Part shown: positions 16,142 through 24,148 of the stretch, piece after piece
Position numbering within the stretch: the first letter of the stretch is position 1
Layout: every line of letters begins with the position of its first letter
Source: Rhodospirillales bacterium
GTDB lineage: Bacteria > Pseudomonadota > Alphaproteobacteria > CACIAM-22H2
DNA: 46,388 bases
Direction: 5' to 3'
Assembly: GCA_016794025.1 (NCBI GenBank)
Contig: JAEUKX010000097.1
Coordinates: 1-46,388, forward strand
Program-made: the position numbers and the translations under genes
Notes under the pieces: generated by a model
Databases searched by the model: none
The model's input: only the letters and a program-made list of their open reading frames with translations
Told to the model about the DNA's origin: nothing

Positions 16142-16170
16142 TTGAATTTTAGCTTTTTCAGCACTATCAT
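16142..16170 (+). promoter_or_regulatory. Candidate promoter of a leaderless mRNA
   Basis: TTGAAT (16142-16147), 17 bp spacer, TATCAT (16165-16170). The predicted transcription start, about 7 bp after the -10, falls on the A of the ATG at 16177, and no Shine-Dalgarno sequence precedes it. The stretch is AT-rich within GC-rich DNA. Confidence 0.45.
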
Positions 16171-16176
16171 AGACCT

Positions 16177-16494
16177 ATGGAACCGCATCCGCCCGTCGAC
16201 GCGACCGAGAGCAAGGTGATCATCAACCTTCTGCTGTCGACGGTCGTCTTTTGCGGAATCATGGGCGCCATCGGCTATGTCGTGACGCGCTATCCCGAAC
16301 TGCTCGACGGGGCGGCCACGATGGTCAACGGCGTGGCAGTCGCGGTTCCGGAGATCCTGCATACCGAGCCGCAGACGCTGCGCTGCCGCATGTCGAAGGA
16401 ATACGTGATGGAACCGGGCACCAACCAGGTCCGCACCACCGCGCTCACGACGAACTGCGCCAACGAACCGACCTCCGGCAAGCCGGCCAAGTAA
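16177..16494 (+). CDS. Hypothetical single-pass membrane protein
   Basis: A 105-residue protein with a short charged N-terminus, one membrane segment at about 14-37 (KVIINLLLSTVVFCGIMGAIGYVV) and a hydrophilic C-terminal domain that probably lies in the periplasm. That domain holds two Cys (LRCRMSKEY and TTNCANEP) which could form a disulfide. I do not recognise the family. The ATG at 16177 has no ribosome site; the promoter seems to place the transcript 5' end at the start codon. It stands between an oxidoreductase gene and a MetE-like gene without evident coupling to either. Confidence 0.7.
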   Translation: MEPHPPVDATESKVIINLLLSTVVFCGIMGAIGYVVTRYPELLDGAATMVNGVAVAVPEILHTEPQTLRCRMSKEYVMEPGTNQVRTTALTTNCANEPTSGKPAK

Positions 16495-16548
16495 GAACAG
16501 GGACGGGTGCGGCGTCTCCGGCGCCTTCCTGCCCGCGAGGAGACGCCC

Positions 16549-17565
16549 ATGCTGTTGACGACCGTGGCCGGCAGCCTGCCGAAGCCTTCCTGGCTTGCCG
16601 CTCCCCAGATGCTGTGGGCGCCGTGGCGCCAGACCGGCCCCGCGCTTGCCGAAGCCCAGGCCGACGCCACGATCCTTGCCGTGCGCCTGCAGCGCATGGC
16701 CGGCATCGACATCCCCAGCGACGGCGAGCAGGCGCGCCAGCATTTCGTGCACGGGTTCCTTGCCGGGGTCGAAGGCATCGACTTCGAGAACAAGGTCACG
16801 ATGGGCATCCGCAACAACCGCTACGAGGCGCAGGTCCCGCAGGTGATCGGCGCGCTCAAGCGCAAGGGCCCCGTGCATTCGATGGAGGCGCGCGCGGCAC
16901 GCAGCGCCACGAAGGGCAAGGTCAAGTTCACGCTGCCGGGCCCCATGACGATCGTCGACACGATCGCCGATCGCCACTATGGCGACCGCGTGAAGATGGC
17001 GATGGCGTTCGCCGACCTTCTCAACGAGGAGGCGCGCGAACTCGAGGCCATCGGCATCGATACGGTCCAGTTCGACGAGCCGGCCTTCAACGTCTTCACC
17101 GACGAGGTGCTCGACTGGGGCATTCCGGCCCTGCTGCGCGCGGCCAAGGGGCTCAAGTGCACGACGGCCGTGCACGTGTGCTACGGCTACGGCATCAAGG
17201 CCAACATCGACTGGAAGAAGACGCTGGGCGCCGAATGGCGCCAGTACGAGCGCATCTTCCCCGAGCTTGCGAAAAGCGCCATCGGGCAGGTCAGCCTCGA
17301 GGTTGCCAATTCGAAGGTGCCGGTCGAGTTCATCGGCCTGCTCAAGGGCAAGGACGTGCTCGTGGGCTGCATCGACGTGGCGAGCGAAACGGCCGAGACG
17401 CCCGAGGAGGTGGCGGCGACGATCCGCCGCGCGATGAAATTCGTCGATCCGGGCCGGCTCTTCCCTTGCACGAACTGCGGCATGGCGCCCATGTCGCGCG
17501 AACTTGCCTACGCCAAGCTCGCGGCGCTCAGCGCCGGTGCAGCGCTTGTGCGCAAGTCGCTCTGA
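16549..17565 (+). CDS. MetE C-terminal-domain (core-MetE-like) methyltransferase
   Basis: The 338-residue protein corresponds to the catalytic C-terminal barrel of cobalamin-independent methionine synthase, without the N-terminal domain of full MetE (about 750 residues). Visible motifs are LTTVAGSLPKP at the start, LPGPMTIVD, DTVQFDEPAF, the zinc-ligand pair HVC in AVHVCYG and the later ligand Cys in FPCTNCGMAPM, which together keep the HxC...C zinc site. The ATG at 16549 follows CGAGGAG. Such short proteins transfer methyl groups to thiols from various donors, and this one may not use folate. It is followed by a LysR regulator in the same direction. Confidence 0.85.
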   Translation: MLLTTVAGSLPKPSWLAAPQMLWAPWRQTGPALAEAQADATILAVRLQRMAGIDIPSDGEQARQHFVHGFLAGVEGIDFENKVTMGIRNNRYEAQVPQVIGALKRKGPVHSMEARAARSATKGKVKFTLPGPMTIVDTIADRHYGDRVKMAMAFADLLNEEARELEAIGIDTVQFDEPAFNVFTDEVLDWGIPALLRAAKGLKCTTAVHVCYGYGIKANIDWKKTLGAEWRQYERIFPELAKSAIGQVSLEVANSKVPVEFIGLLKGKDVLVGCIDVASETAETPEEVAATIRRAMKFVDPGRLFPCTNCGMAPMSRELAYAKLAALSAGAALVRKSL

Positions 17566-17664
17566 GCGGTCCGGCGGCGGCCGTGCGCGGCTTGAGCGGA
17601 ACTTGAAGGGCTTGCGAGAAAATCTTTTGAAGCGCTCGCGGTCGCGCCCGACTATGGTCGGCCC

Positions 17665-18597
17665 ATGAAACGCCGCCTGCCGCCGCTCAATTCGCTCCGC
17701 GTCTTCGAGACCGTCGCCCGCCATCTTTCCGTGTCGAAGGCGGCCGACGAACTTGCCGTCACGCCGGCGGCGGTCAGCCACCAGATCAAGACGCTGGAGG
17801 ACCATCTCGGCATCCCGCTGTTCCAGCGCGTCAAGGGCAACCTGCTGCTGTCCGACGCCGGGCAGGCGATCCTTCCCGGCATCCGCGGCGGCTTCGAGCA
17901 GTTCGCCGCCGCGATCGAGGAGATCGACAATCTCGGCGATGCGGGCGTGCTGACGATCAGCGTGGCGCCGTCCTTCGCGGCCAAATGGCTGCTGCCGCGG
18001 CTCGACCGTTTCCAGGCGCAGTATCCCGAGATCGACGTGCGCGTGGCCGCCTCGATGTACCTGACCGATTTCCACGGCGACGGCGTCGATCTTGCGATCC
18101 GCTACGGTGCGGGCCGCTATCCCGACCTGCATGTGGAGCGCCTGCTGGGCGAATCGGTCTCGCCGGTCTGCAGTCCCGAGCTGCTGAAGGGTCCCAACAG
18201 GCTCGATACGCCCGCCACGCTCGCGAACCACACGCTCCTGCACGACGACAGCCCCGACGACGATCCCTCGTGCCCGACCTGGTCGATGTGGCTGAAGGCG
18301 GCCGGCGTTTCCGAGATCGACGGCACGCGCGGCCCGAAATTCAACCAGTCGAGCCTCGTCATCGAGGCGGCGGTGATGGGGCGCGGCGTGGCGCTGGGCA
18401 AGTCGCTGCTGGCGGCGGCCGATCTGGAGGCGGGCCGGCTCGTCAAGCCGTTCGGCAAGGCGGTGGCCGTCGATTTCGCCTATTACGTCGTTTGCCCGAA
18501 GCCGAAGCTTGCGCTACGCAAGGTCTCGCTGTTCCGCGACTGGCTCGCCGCCGAGGCGGGCGGCCCCGTCGCGAAGAAGCGCAAGGCGGACGGCTAG
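17665..18597 (+). CDS. LysR-family transcriptional regulator (GcvA-like)
   Basis: A 310-residue regulator. The winged helix occupies residues about 7-66: LPPLNSLRVFETVARHLSVSKAADELAVTPAAVSHQIKTLEDHLGIPLFQR, the GcvA-subgroup form of the LysR signature. The effector-binding domain follows from about 92, beginning LTISVAPSFAAKWLLPRL and including HGDGVDLAIRYGAGRYPDL, both typical of GcvA-like proteins. The ATG at 17665 is the first in-frame start. Its neighbours are the MetE-like gene upstream (99 bp away) and a convergent PilZ gene whose stop overlaps its own. The target genes are not evident. Confidence 0.92.
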   Translation: MKRRLPPLNSLRVFETVARHLSVSKAADELAVTPAAVSHQIKTLEDHLGIPLFQRVKGNLLLSDAGQAILPGIRGGFEQFAAAIEEIDNLGDAGVLTISVAPSFAAKWLLPRLDRFQAQYPEIDVRVAASMYLTDFHGDGVDLAIRYGAGRYPDLHVERLLGESVSPVCSPELLKGPNRLDTPATLANHTLLHDDSPDDDPSCPTWSMWLKAAGVSEIDGTRGPKFNQSSLVIEAAVMGRGVALGKSLLAAADLEAGRLVKPFGKAVAVDFAYYVVCPKPKLALRKVSLFRDWLAAEAGGPVAKKRKADG

Positions 18598-18920
18598 AAG
18601 TCGACCTTGCCGCCCGCAAGGAAGATCGTCAGCAGCGCCTCGATCTCCTTGTCGGCGGGCTTGCGCAGATCCCACTTTCCCGCAACGAAGCCTTCGCCCG
18701 CGCGCACGATCGTGCCGCGCCCGCGCACTTCGACCGAGCCGCGGTCCGAGCGGATGCCGAGAACGATGTCGCACGGCGTTTCGGCCGGCGACCATCCCTT
18801 GGCCGCCTTGACGCGCCATCCGTTGCGGCTCCAGTCGACAAGTTCGTAGCCCTCGCCGTCGACGAGCAGCGTGCCCTTCAGCACGCCGTAGCGGGTCTGT
18901 GTCCGTTTCTCTTCGCCCAT
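18594..18920 (-). CDS. PilZ-domain protein
   Basis: A 108-residue single-domain protein. RTQTR (residues 6-10) matches the RxxxR half of the c-di-GMP-binding motif, and VDWSRNGWRVK gives the (D/N)xSxxG half near residue 34. Both parts are intact, so c-di-GMP binding is likely. The rest is a short beta-barrel with no extra effector domain, so it probably acts by contacting a partner protein. The start is the ATG at 18920. Its stop codon overlaps that of the convergent LysR gene. No partner gene is adjacent; the distant flagellar genes in this window are one candidate pathway. Confidence 0.85.
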   Translation of the reverse strand: MGEEKRTQTRYGVLKGTLLVDGEGYELVDWSRNGWRVKAAKGWSPAETPCDIVLGIRSDRGSVEVRGRGTIVRAGEGFVAGKWDLRKPADKEIEALLTIFLAGGKVDF

Positions 18921-18982
18921 CGCCCTGTCCGTCCGCCGGTGAGGTTCCCCGAATCCGCGGAAAGCTAGCCGATCCGCGCGCG

Positions 18983-19819
18983 CTAGGAAAGGTGGCGCTG
19001 GCTTGCGATCGCGTGGATCAGGATTGCGGCCGTCGCCGCGACGTTGAGCGACTGTACCCGGCCGGAGCCCGGCAACGTCACCACGCGCTCGCATGCCGCC
19101 AATGTGGCCGGCGGCAGGCCATCCTCCTCGTTGCCCAGCACGAGGCACACGGGCTTCGGCAGGGCCGCAAGCCCGGCGGGCGTCGTCGGCTGGCCGGTGC
19201 CCAGCGCCGTCGCCACGGTCGAATAGAAGGGCTGGAGCCGGCGCAGCACGTCCGGCAGCCGGTGGATGCGCAGGATGTCGAGCCAGACGAGCCCGCCTTC
19301 GGACACGCGGTAGGCCGCCTCGGAAGGTGCTGCCTGCGCGGGATGGTCGGAAAGCGCCAGGCGCTGCAGCCCGAAGAACGCGGCCGTCCGCGCGATGGCG
19401 CCGAGATTGTGCGGGTTGCCGATGCCGTCGAGAATGACGAGCGGCTGCCAGCGGTCGGCCCATGCGCGCGCCTGGCCCACGTCGAAGGGAACGGGCGGGC
19501 GGGCCGCCGTTTCGGCAAGGATGCCGCCGTTGAGCGCCGTGCCCGCGATCTTGGCAAGGGCCGCTTCGGGCACGATGCGGTGGGCAATGCCGCGCGCGCT
19601 CGCCTCGCGCAGCAGCGCGCTTGCAGCCTGAGCGGCATCCGGCGCCACGTAGAGCCGCTCGATGGCGGCCGGCGCGCGCGCGAACAGCGCTTCGACCGCC
19701 GGCAGGCCGGCAATGCGCAGGATCTCGCGCCGGTGCTGCCGGCGCTCGGGCTCGGCCGGTCGGGCCTGCTTGCGGTGCCGGTCGGGCCGGTTCGGGCGGT
19801 GCGGGGGCGGGCGGCTCAT
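18983..19819 (-). CDS. SpoU-family RNA 2'-O-methyltransferase (TrmH/RlmB-like)
   Basis: A 278-residue methyltransferase of the SpoU (TrmH) family that methylates a ribose 2'-OH in rRNA or tRNA using SAM. A basic Arg/Pro-rich N-terminus leads into a substrate-binding domain (about 35-110), then the knotted catalytic domain: LDGIGNPHNLGAIARTAAFFG (motif 1 with the conserved Asn and Arg), LVLGNEEDGLP (motif 2) and SGRVQSLNVAATAAIL (motif 3). The start is the ATG at 19819. It is divergent from thrS. RlmB-type 23S rRNA modification is the nearest guess, but TrmH paralogues are hard to tell apart. Confidence 0.9.
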   Translation of the reverse strand: MSRPPPHRPNRPDRHRKQARPAEPERRQHRREILRIAGLPAVEALFARAPAAIERLYVAPDAAQAASALLREASARGIAHRIVPEAALAKIAGTALNGGILAETAARPPVPFDVGQARAWADRWQPLVILDGIGNPHNLGAIARTAAFFGLQRLALSDHPAQAAPSEAAYRVSEGGLVWLDILRIHRLPDVLRRLQPFYSTVATALGTGQPTTPAGLAALPKPVCLVLGNEEDGLPPATLAACERVVTLPGSGRVQSLNVAATAAILIHAIASQRHLS

Positions 19820-19954
19820 CGGGAACGAGGCTTACAGCGTTCGCCTTGCCTGCGCCACGGGCGTTTATTTGCGTTGGGCGCGCGTTCGCCGTATTTTCCG
19901 CGTCCCTTGGAGGGGCGGAAGGCCCGCCCCCGGACCAGACTGGAACCGACGACG

Positions 19955-21841
19955 ATGGAAGCAAAACCGGGCCCCGATCTCGAGCGCATGCGGCATTCCT
20001 GCTCGCACGTGCTCGCGGCTGCCGTACTGAAGCTTTTTCCCGACGCGAAGCTGGGCGTGGGCCCGGCGACGGACACGGGCTTCTATTACGACATCCAGAC
20101 GTCGGTCCCGCTGACGACCGAGGACCTGCCCAAGATCGAAGCCGAGATGCGCAAGATCCGCGAGCGCAAGCTCCCGCTCGTGCGCAGCGAGGTGCCGGTG
20201 GCCGATGCGGTCGCCTTCATGCAGAAGACCGGGCAGAGCTTCAAGGTCGAGCTCCTCGAACTTCTCGCCACCCGCGGCTCGACGGCCGCCAAGGGTCTCG
20301 AGGACCCCAACCTCGTCGATGCGGGCGCGGGCGGCGTTTCCAGCGTGTCGTTCTATACGCTTGGCGATTTCACCGACCTCTGCCGCGGCCCGCATGTCGA
20401 GCATACGGGCCAGGTGGGCGCCTTCAAGCTCACCAAGCTTGCGGGTGCCTACTGGCGCGGCGATTCGCGCAACCCCCAGCTCACGCGAGTCTACGGCACC
20501 TGCTGGGCGAACGAGCAGGACCTGAAGGCCTACCTGCACCGCCTCGAGGAGGCCGAGAAGCGCGACCACCGCAAGCTCGGCACCGCGATGGGCCTGTTCC
20601 ACATCCAGGAAGAAGCACCCGGCACGGTCTTCTGGCATCCGAAGGGCTGGACGCTCTTCCGCACGATCGAGCGCTACATGCGCTCGCGCCTGGAGGCGGA
20701 CGGTTACGCCGAGGTGAAGACGCCGCAGCTCGTCGACCGGATCTTCTGGGAGAAGTCGGGCCACTGGGAAAACTACCGCGACGCCATGTTCGTGGCCCGG
20801 CCCGGCAAGGAAGGCGAGGAGGAAGACCGGCTCTACGCCATCAAGCCGATGAACTGCCCGGGCGCCGTCCAGATCTTCCGGCAGGGCCAGCGCAGCTATC
20901 GCGAGCTGCCGCTGCGGCTGGCCGAGTTCGGCGCGTGCCACCGCTACGAGCCGTCGGGTGCCTTGCACGGCATCATGCGCGTGCGCGCCTTTACCCAGGA
21001 CGACGCGCACATCTTCTGCACCGAGGACCAGGTGCCGGCGGAATCGCGCAAGTTCTGCGACCTGCTGCGCGTCATCTATCGGGATTTCGGCTTCGCCGAC
21101 CTGCTCGTGAAGTTCTCCGACCGGCCGGAAAAGCGCGCAGGCTCCGACGAGACGTGGGACAAGGCCGAAGCGGCCCTCGAGAAGGGCGCAAAGACCGCCG
21201 GCCTCGAAACCGTCCGCAATCCGGGCGAGGGCGCGTTCTACGGGCCCAAGCTCGAGTTCGTGCTGCGCGATGCCATCGGCCGCGACTGGCAGTGCGGCAC
21301 GCTGCAGGTCGATTTCGTGCTGCCCGACCGCCTCGACGCGAGCTTCATCGGCGAGGACGGCGCCAAGCATCGCCCGGTGATGCTGCACCGTGCGATCCTC
21401 GGTTCGTTCGAGCGTTTCATCGGCATCCTGATCGAGAACTATGCCGGCCGCCTGCCGACATGGCTTTCGCCGATCCAGGTCCGCATGGTGCCCATCGCCG
21501 ACCGGCACGTGGATTTCGCGCGCGAAGTCGCGCGCCGTCTGACCGCAAGCGAGCTGCCGCAGACCGACGGCGGCATCCGCGTGGATGTCGACGACACGGC
21601 CGAGCGCATGCAGAAGAAGATCCGCAATGCCCAGCTCGAGCAGATTCCCTACATGCTCGTGATCGGCGACAAGGAGGCGGAAGCCGGCAAGGTCGCCGTG
21701 CGCCTGCGCTCGGGCCGCGATCTGGGCACGCTTGCCGTCGAGGACGTGATCGCGCGCATCCGCGCCGAGACCGAAACGCGCGCCGACATCGTCGATCCGC
21801 CGGCCCCTCAGCAGGCCCCGAACCAGGCGAAGGCGCCGTAG
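19955..21841 (+). CDS. thrS: Threonyl-tRNA synthetase lacking the TGS domain
   Basis: The enzyme charges tRNA-Thr. The 628-residue protein starts MEAKPGPDLERMRHSCSHVL, so it begins at the editing domain; the roughly 60-residue TGS domain of E. coli ThrS is absent. Editing residues are kept (His14, His18, Cys143, His147, matching E. coli H73, H77, C182, H186), with an insertion near 108-130. The zinc ligands Cys301, His352 and His478 match C334, H385 and H511. Motif 2 and the anticodon-binding domain (LVIGDKEAEAGKVAVRLRSGRDLG) are complete. The ATG at 19955 is the only sensible start; the upstream frame has no TGS-like sequence. It looks fully active. Confidence 0.96.
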   Translation: MEAKPGPDLERMRHSCSHVLAAAVLKLFPDAKLGVGPATDTGFYYDIQTSVPLTTEDLPKIEAEMRKIRERKLPLVRSEVPVADAVAFMQKTGQSFKVELLELLATRGSTAAKGLEDPNLVDAGAGGVSSVSFYTLGDFTDLCRGPHVEHTGQVGAFKLTKLAGAYWRGDSRNPQLTRVYGTCWANEQDLKAYLHRLEEAEKRDHRKLGTAMGLFHIQEEAPGTVFWHPKGWTLFRTIERYMRSRLEADGYAEVKTPQLVDRIFWEKSGHWENYRDAMFVARPGKEGEEEDRLYAIKPMNCPGAVQIFRQGQRSYRELPLRLAEFGACHRYEPSGALHGIMRVRAFTQDDAHIFCTEDQVPAESRKFCDLLRVIYRDFGFADLLVKFSDRPEKRAGSDETWDKAEAALEKGAKTAGLETVRNPGEGAFYGPKLEFVLRDAIGRDWQCGTLQVDFVLPDRLDASFIGEDGAKHRPVMLHRAILGSFERFIGILIENYAGRLPTWLSPIQVRMVPIADRHVDFAREVARRLTASELPQTDGGIRVDVDDTAERMQKKIRNAQLEQIPYMLVIGDKEAEAGKVAVRLRSGRDLGTLAVEDVIARIRAETETRADIVDPPAPQQAPNQAKAP

Positions 21842-21993
21842 CAGGCGCCCGTCGTCCCGTTCAGGATCGCGAACACGACGAGGTCGACGAGCACCAGTGC
21901 CGCCAGCACGGGCGCCGCATAGCGCCACAGCAGCAGCGGAACGAGCCGCCATGTGGCGCGCGGGGCGGGGATGTCGCGGCCGTAGACGCTCAC
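21808..21993 (-). CDS. Small membrane protein (GTG start), hypothetical
   Basis: A 61-residue ORF with one strong hydrophobic segment at about 22-42 (RYAAPVLAALVLVDLVVFAILN) and a short Cys-containing tail. The GTG at 21993 overlaps the stop codon of the upstream FemAB-like gene (GTGA), which suggests translational coupling. Its last 34 bp overlap the 3' end of convergent thrS. I do not recognise it. Support is the coupled start and the membrane segment only, so it may not be expressed. Confidence 0.5.
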   Translation of the reverse strand: MSVYGRDIPAPRATWRLVPLLLWRYAAPVLAALVLVDLVVFAILNGTTGACYGAFAWFGAC

Positions 21994-22895
21994 AGGTATG
22001 TCCCCGCAAGCGTGAGCGGCTCGGCGCCGGCGCCGAGCTTGAAGCGCGCCAGACCGGGGCTGCGGTCGGTGTCGATCGTGCCCAGATCGACGCGCCGGAC
22101 GCCCGCCGCCTTCAGCGCGACAAGCCCGCGCCACAGCACGAGGTTGGCGGCGTTCGCGCGCCGTCCTTCGGGTGACGACGCGGCGACGTAGTAGCTCGCG
22201 TCCGGCCCGTGACGCACGAACAGGGCGCCCGCCACGGTCTCGCGCCCGGAATGGGCGACGACCGCCAGCGTCTGGCGCGGCGCCTTCAGGCCGGCAAGCC
22301 GCGCGACGAATGCCCGCGACGGGCCCTCGAAGCCCTTCTCGCGGCGGACGGCCTCGTAGCGGTCCACGATCCAGTCGATCCACTTGCCTTGCGCGGCGGT
22401 CTCGGTGCGCAAGGGGCCGCGCTCGGCCGCGGCAAGGCGGTTGCGCCATTTCTGCTTCATGCGGGCGCGCAAGGCGGCCTCGTCGGCGCCCGCCAGGTCG
22501 ACAAGCGCGCAGCTGTGCCCGGTATAGATACGCCGGCGTCCGTGCCAGCTTGCCTCGTTCGCGGGGCCTGCCGCGCACTCGGGTGCAAGCAGGCAGGCGC
22601 GCAGAAGCCCGCGCGGAAGCTTCGACAGAACGGCATCGATTGCCGCGCCGCCGCCGTCCAGCGACACGGGGCCACGCAGGGCAAGCCACGTCTCGGCAAT
22701 GCCGAACCATCGGCGCCCGACAAGCTGCATGGCCGCGCCTGCACGGCCATCCTCGCGCGCGAGCAGCCGCAGAACCGGGCTGCCCTGCCAGCGCGCGGCA
22801 AGGCCATAGTCCCAGTCCTGCTGCAGCGGCCAGAACGGTGCGGCGGCGGCGGCGTCTTCCCAGGTGCGGCGGTCGGGTTCGACGACGATTTCCAT
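21990..22895 (-). CDS. FemAB/GNAT-like acyltransferase
   Basis: A 301-residue protein with the two-lobed GNAT layout of FemAB/BioF2-like proteins. Typical phrases are PFWPLQQDWDYGLAARW near residue 20 (as in the LQxWxWG start of this group), RARMKQKWRNRLAAAER in the middle, which matches the conserved MxxKWRxxLrxAE helix, and ASSPEGRRANAANLVLWRGLVALKAAGVRRVDLG near the C-terminus, an acceptor-binding segment common to peptidoglycan and cell-surface aminoacyl transferases. The ATG at 22895 is chosen as the first in-frame start before the fold. The acyl donor and acceptor cannot be told from the sequence. Confidence 0.82.
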   Translation of the reverse strand: MEIVVEPDRRTWEDAAAAAPFWPLQQDWDYGLAARWQGSPVLRLLAREDGRAGAAMQLVGRRWFGIAETWLALRGPVSLDGGGAAIDAVLSKLPRGLLRACLLAPECAAGPANEASWHGRRRIYTGHSCALVDLAGADEAALRARMKQKWRNRLAAAERGPLRTETAAQGKWIDWIVDRYEAVRREKGFEGPSRAFVARLAGLKAPRQTLAVVAHSGRETVAGALFVRHGPDASYYVAASSPEGRRANAANLVLWRGLVALKAAGVRRVDLGTIDTDRSPGLARFKLGAGAEPLTLAGTYL

Positions 22896-23046
22896 CGGCT
22901 CGATTCGGCAAATTTTGCGGCAGATTTTAACGTGATTCCCCGCGCTTCGATTGATTTTCCCGAACATCGTTAAGCGACCGCTAACGCCTGCAGCCATAAC
23001 GTGCGCAGGCGGGACAGTCTTTCGCCCGTGTGGATCGGAGTGCGCC

Positions 23047-24069
23047 GTGGCCGAAGTGCTGCCGGCCGAAACGGCTGGGACCGGAACGAACGCAAAGGAA
23101 GTGTCGCCCGTCGACCCGCTCGAAGCGGGCGCGCGCGAGGCGGCGCGCCCGCGCACGTTCGAATTTGCGCACAAGGTTTTCAAGGTCGACAAGGGCGTGT
23201 TCCGGATCGACCCGACCGACGACAAGCCGGTTTACTGTGTCGACCTGGGCGACGTGCGCGCGAGCCTGACCTTCGCGACGCTCAAGAATTCGTTCGGCAT
23301 CGAGGCGGGCCATCCCGACGCCGAGATGCTCGAGGAGGTCAAGCGCGCGCTGGCCGTTGTGCCGCAGATCCGGCCCGGCGACTCGATCCCCAGCGAACTT
23401 CTCGACGGCACGGCATCGTGGAAGGTGGATGACCGCCATCGTACCGTGGCGCGCGGACGCATCTGGTTCGCGCTTGTTGCGTGGGTGGCGGGCGAAAAGC
23501 CCAACGCCAAGGTCGACATGCAGGCATTTGCCCAGCTGGCCCAGTCGCCCGAGGCCCGCCAGCGCGTGCAGTCGGCCTTCGGCCAGCTCGCCGAAAAGCT
23601 TGGCTACCCGCCCGAGCGGCGCGCCGATGTGGTCGAGCAGGTCGAGCGTCTGATCGACGAGGTCTCCTATATCGAGGCGCTGCGCGAGCGCGTGGGGCTC
23701 GCGCGCGGCGTGATCGGCACGCTGAAGCGCCTGCGCCAGGCCTACCGGCGCGAACGCACCCTGGCCGAGGAGGTGGAGCGCACGATCCTTCTTGGCGAAC
23801 GCCCGGTCGCCGCGCTTGAACAGCTCCTGGGCGCGGTCGATACGCGGCTGGCCGACACGCTTTCGGTCCTGCGCGAGCTTCCCCAGCAGATCGATTTCAT
23901 CCGCAAGACGCGCGATGCAATCCATGCGCGCATGCTGAAATGGGATGCGGTCGTGGCGCTGTGGGAGGGCGAAAACGGCGCGCCCGGCGAGGAGACCCAC
24001 CGGCGGGTCCGCGAGACGTACCGTTTCGTTGCCCGCCATTTCCCGATCGCAAGCTCTTGGCAGCGCTGA
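23047..24069 (+). CDS. Tandem paralogue A, uncharacterised conserved protein
   Basis: A 340-residue protein of a family I cannot name. After a variable N-terminus of about 45 residues comes a well conserved domain: FEFAHKVFKVDKGVFRID, VYCVDLGDVRASLTF, IRPGDSIPSELLDGTASW and HRTVARGRIWFALVAWVAG. The second half is helical and charged (ERLIDEVSYIEALRERVG, RLRQAYRRERTLAEEVERTI), probably coiled coil, ending RETYRFVARHF. A GTG at 23047 is chosen because GGAG lies 7 nt upstream and the length then equals paralogue B exactly. No membrane segment or signal. It is followed 79 bp later by paralogue B and then a pentapeptide-repeat gene. Confidence 0.82.
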   Translation: MAEVLPAETAGTGTNAKEVSPVDPLEAGAREAARPRTFEFAHKVFKVDKGVFRIDPTDDKPVYCVDLGDVRASLTFATLKNSFGIEAGHPDAEMLEEVKRALAVVPQIRPGDSIPSELLDGTASWKVDDRHRTVARGRIWFALVAWVAGEKPNAKVDMQAFAQLAQSPEARQRVQSAFGQLAEKLGYPPERRADVVEQVERLIDEVSYIEALRERVGLARGVIGTLKRLRQAYRRERTLAEEVERTILLGERPVAALEQLLGAVDTRLADTLSVLRELPQQIDFIRKTRDAIHARMLKWDAVVALWEGENGAPGEETHRRVRETYRFVARHFPIASSWQR

Positions 24070-24148
24070 AGATCCCGGCCGATGAACCGTGGGCACCCCG
24101 CTTGGCGGGCGGGTCGGCAACGCGTTAGGATGGCGAAAATTTGTCAAT

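Noticed and set aside
16102..18243. 700-codon minus-strand frame over the MetE-like and LysR genes
   Set aside because: Antisense of two recognisable genes, no motif, no sensible start.
22970..22984. CtrA-like box upstream of paralogue A
   Set aside because: TTAA-N7-CTAA is a single weak match in a region with no flagellar or cell-cycle gene next to it; too likely by chance.
22951..23046. Longer N-terminus for paralogue A (ATG at 22951)
   Set aside because: It adds 32 residues of unrelated composition, lacks a good ribosome site and breaks the length match with paralogue B.
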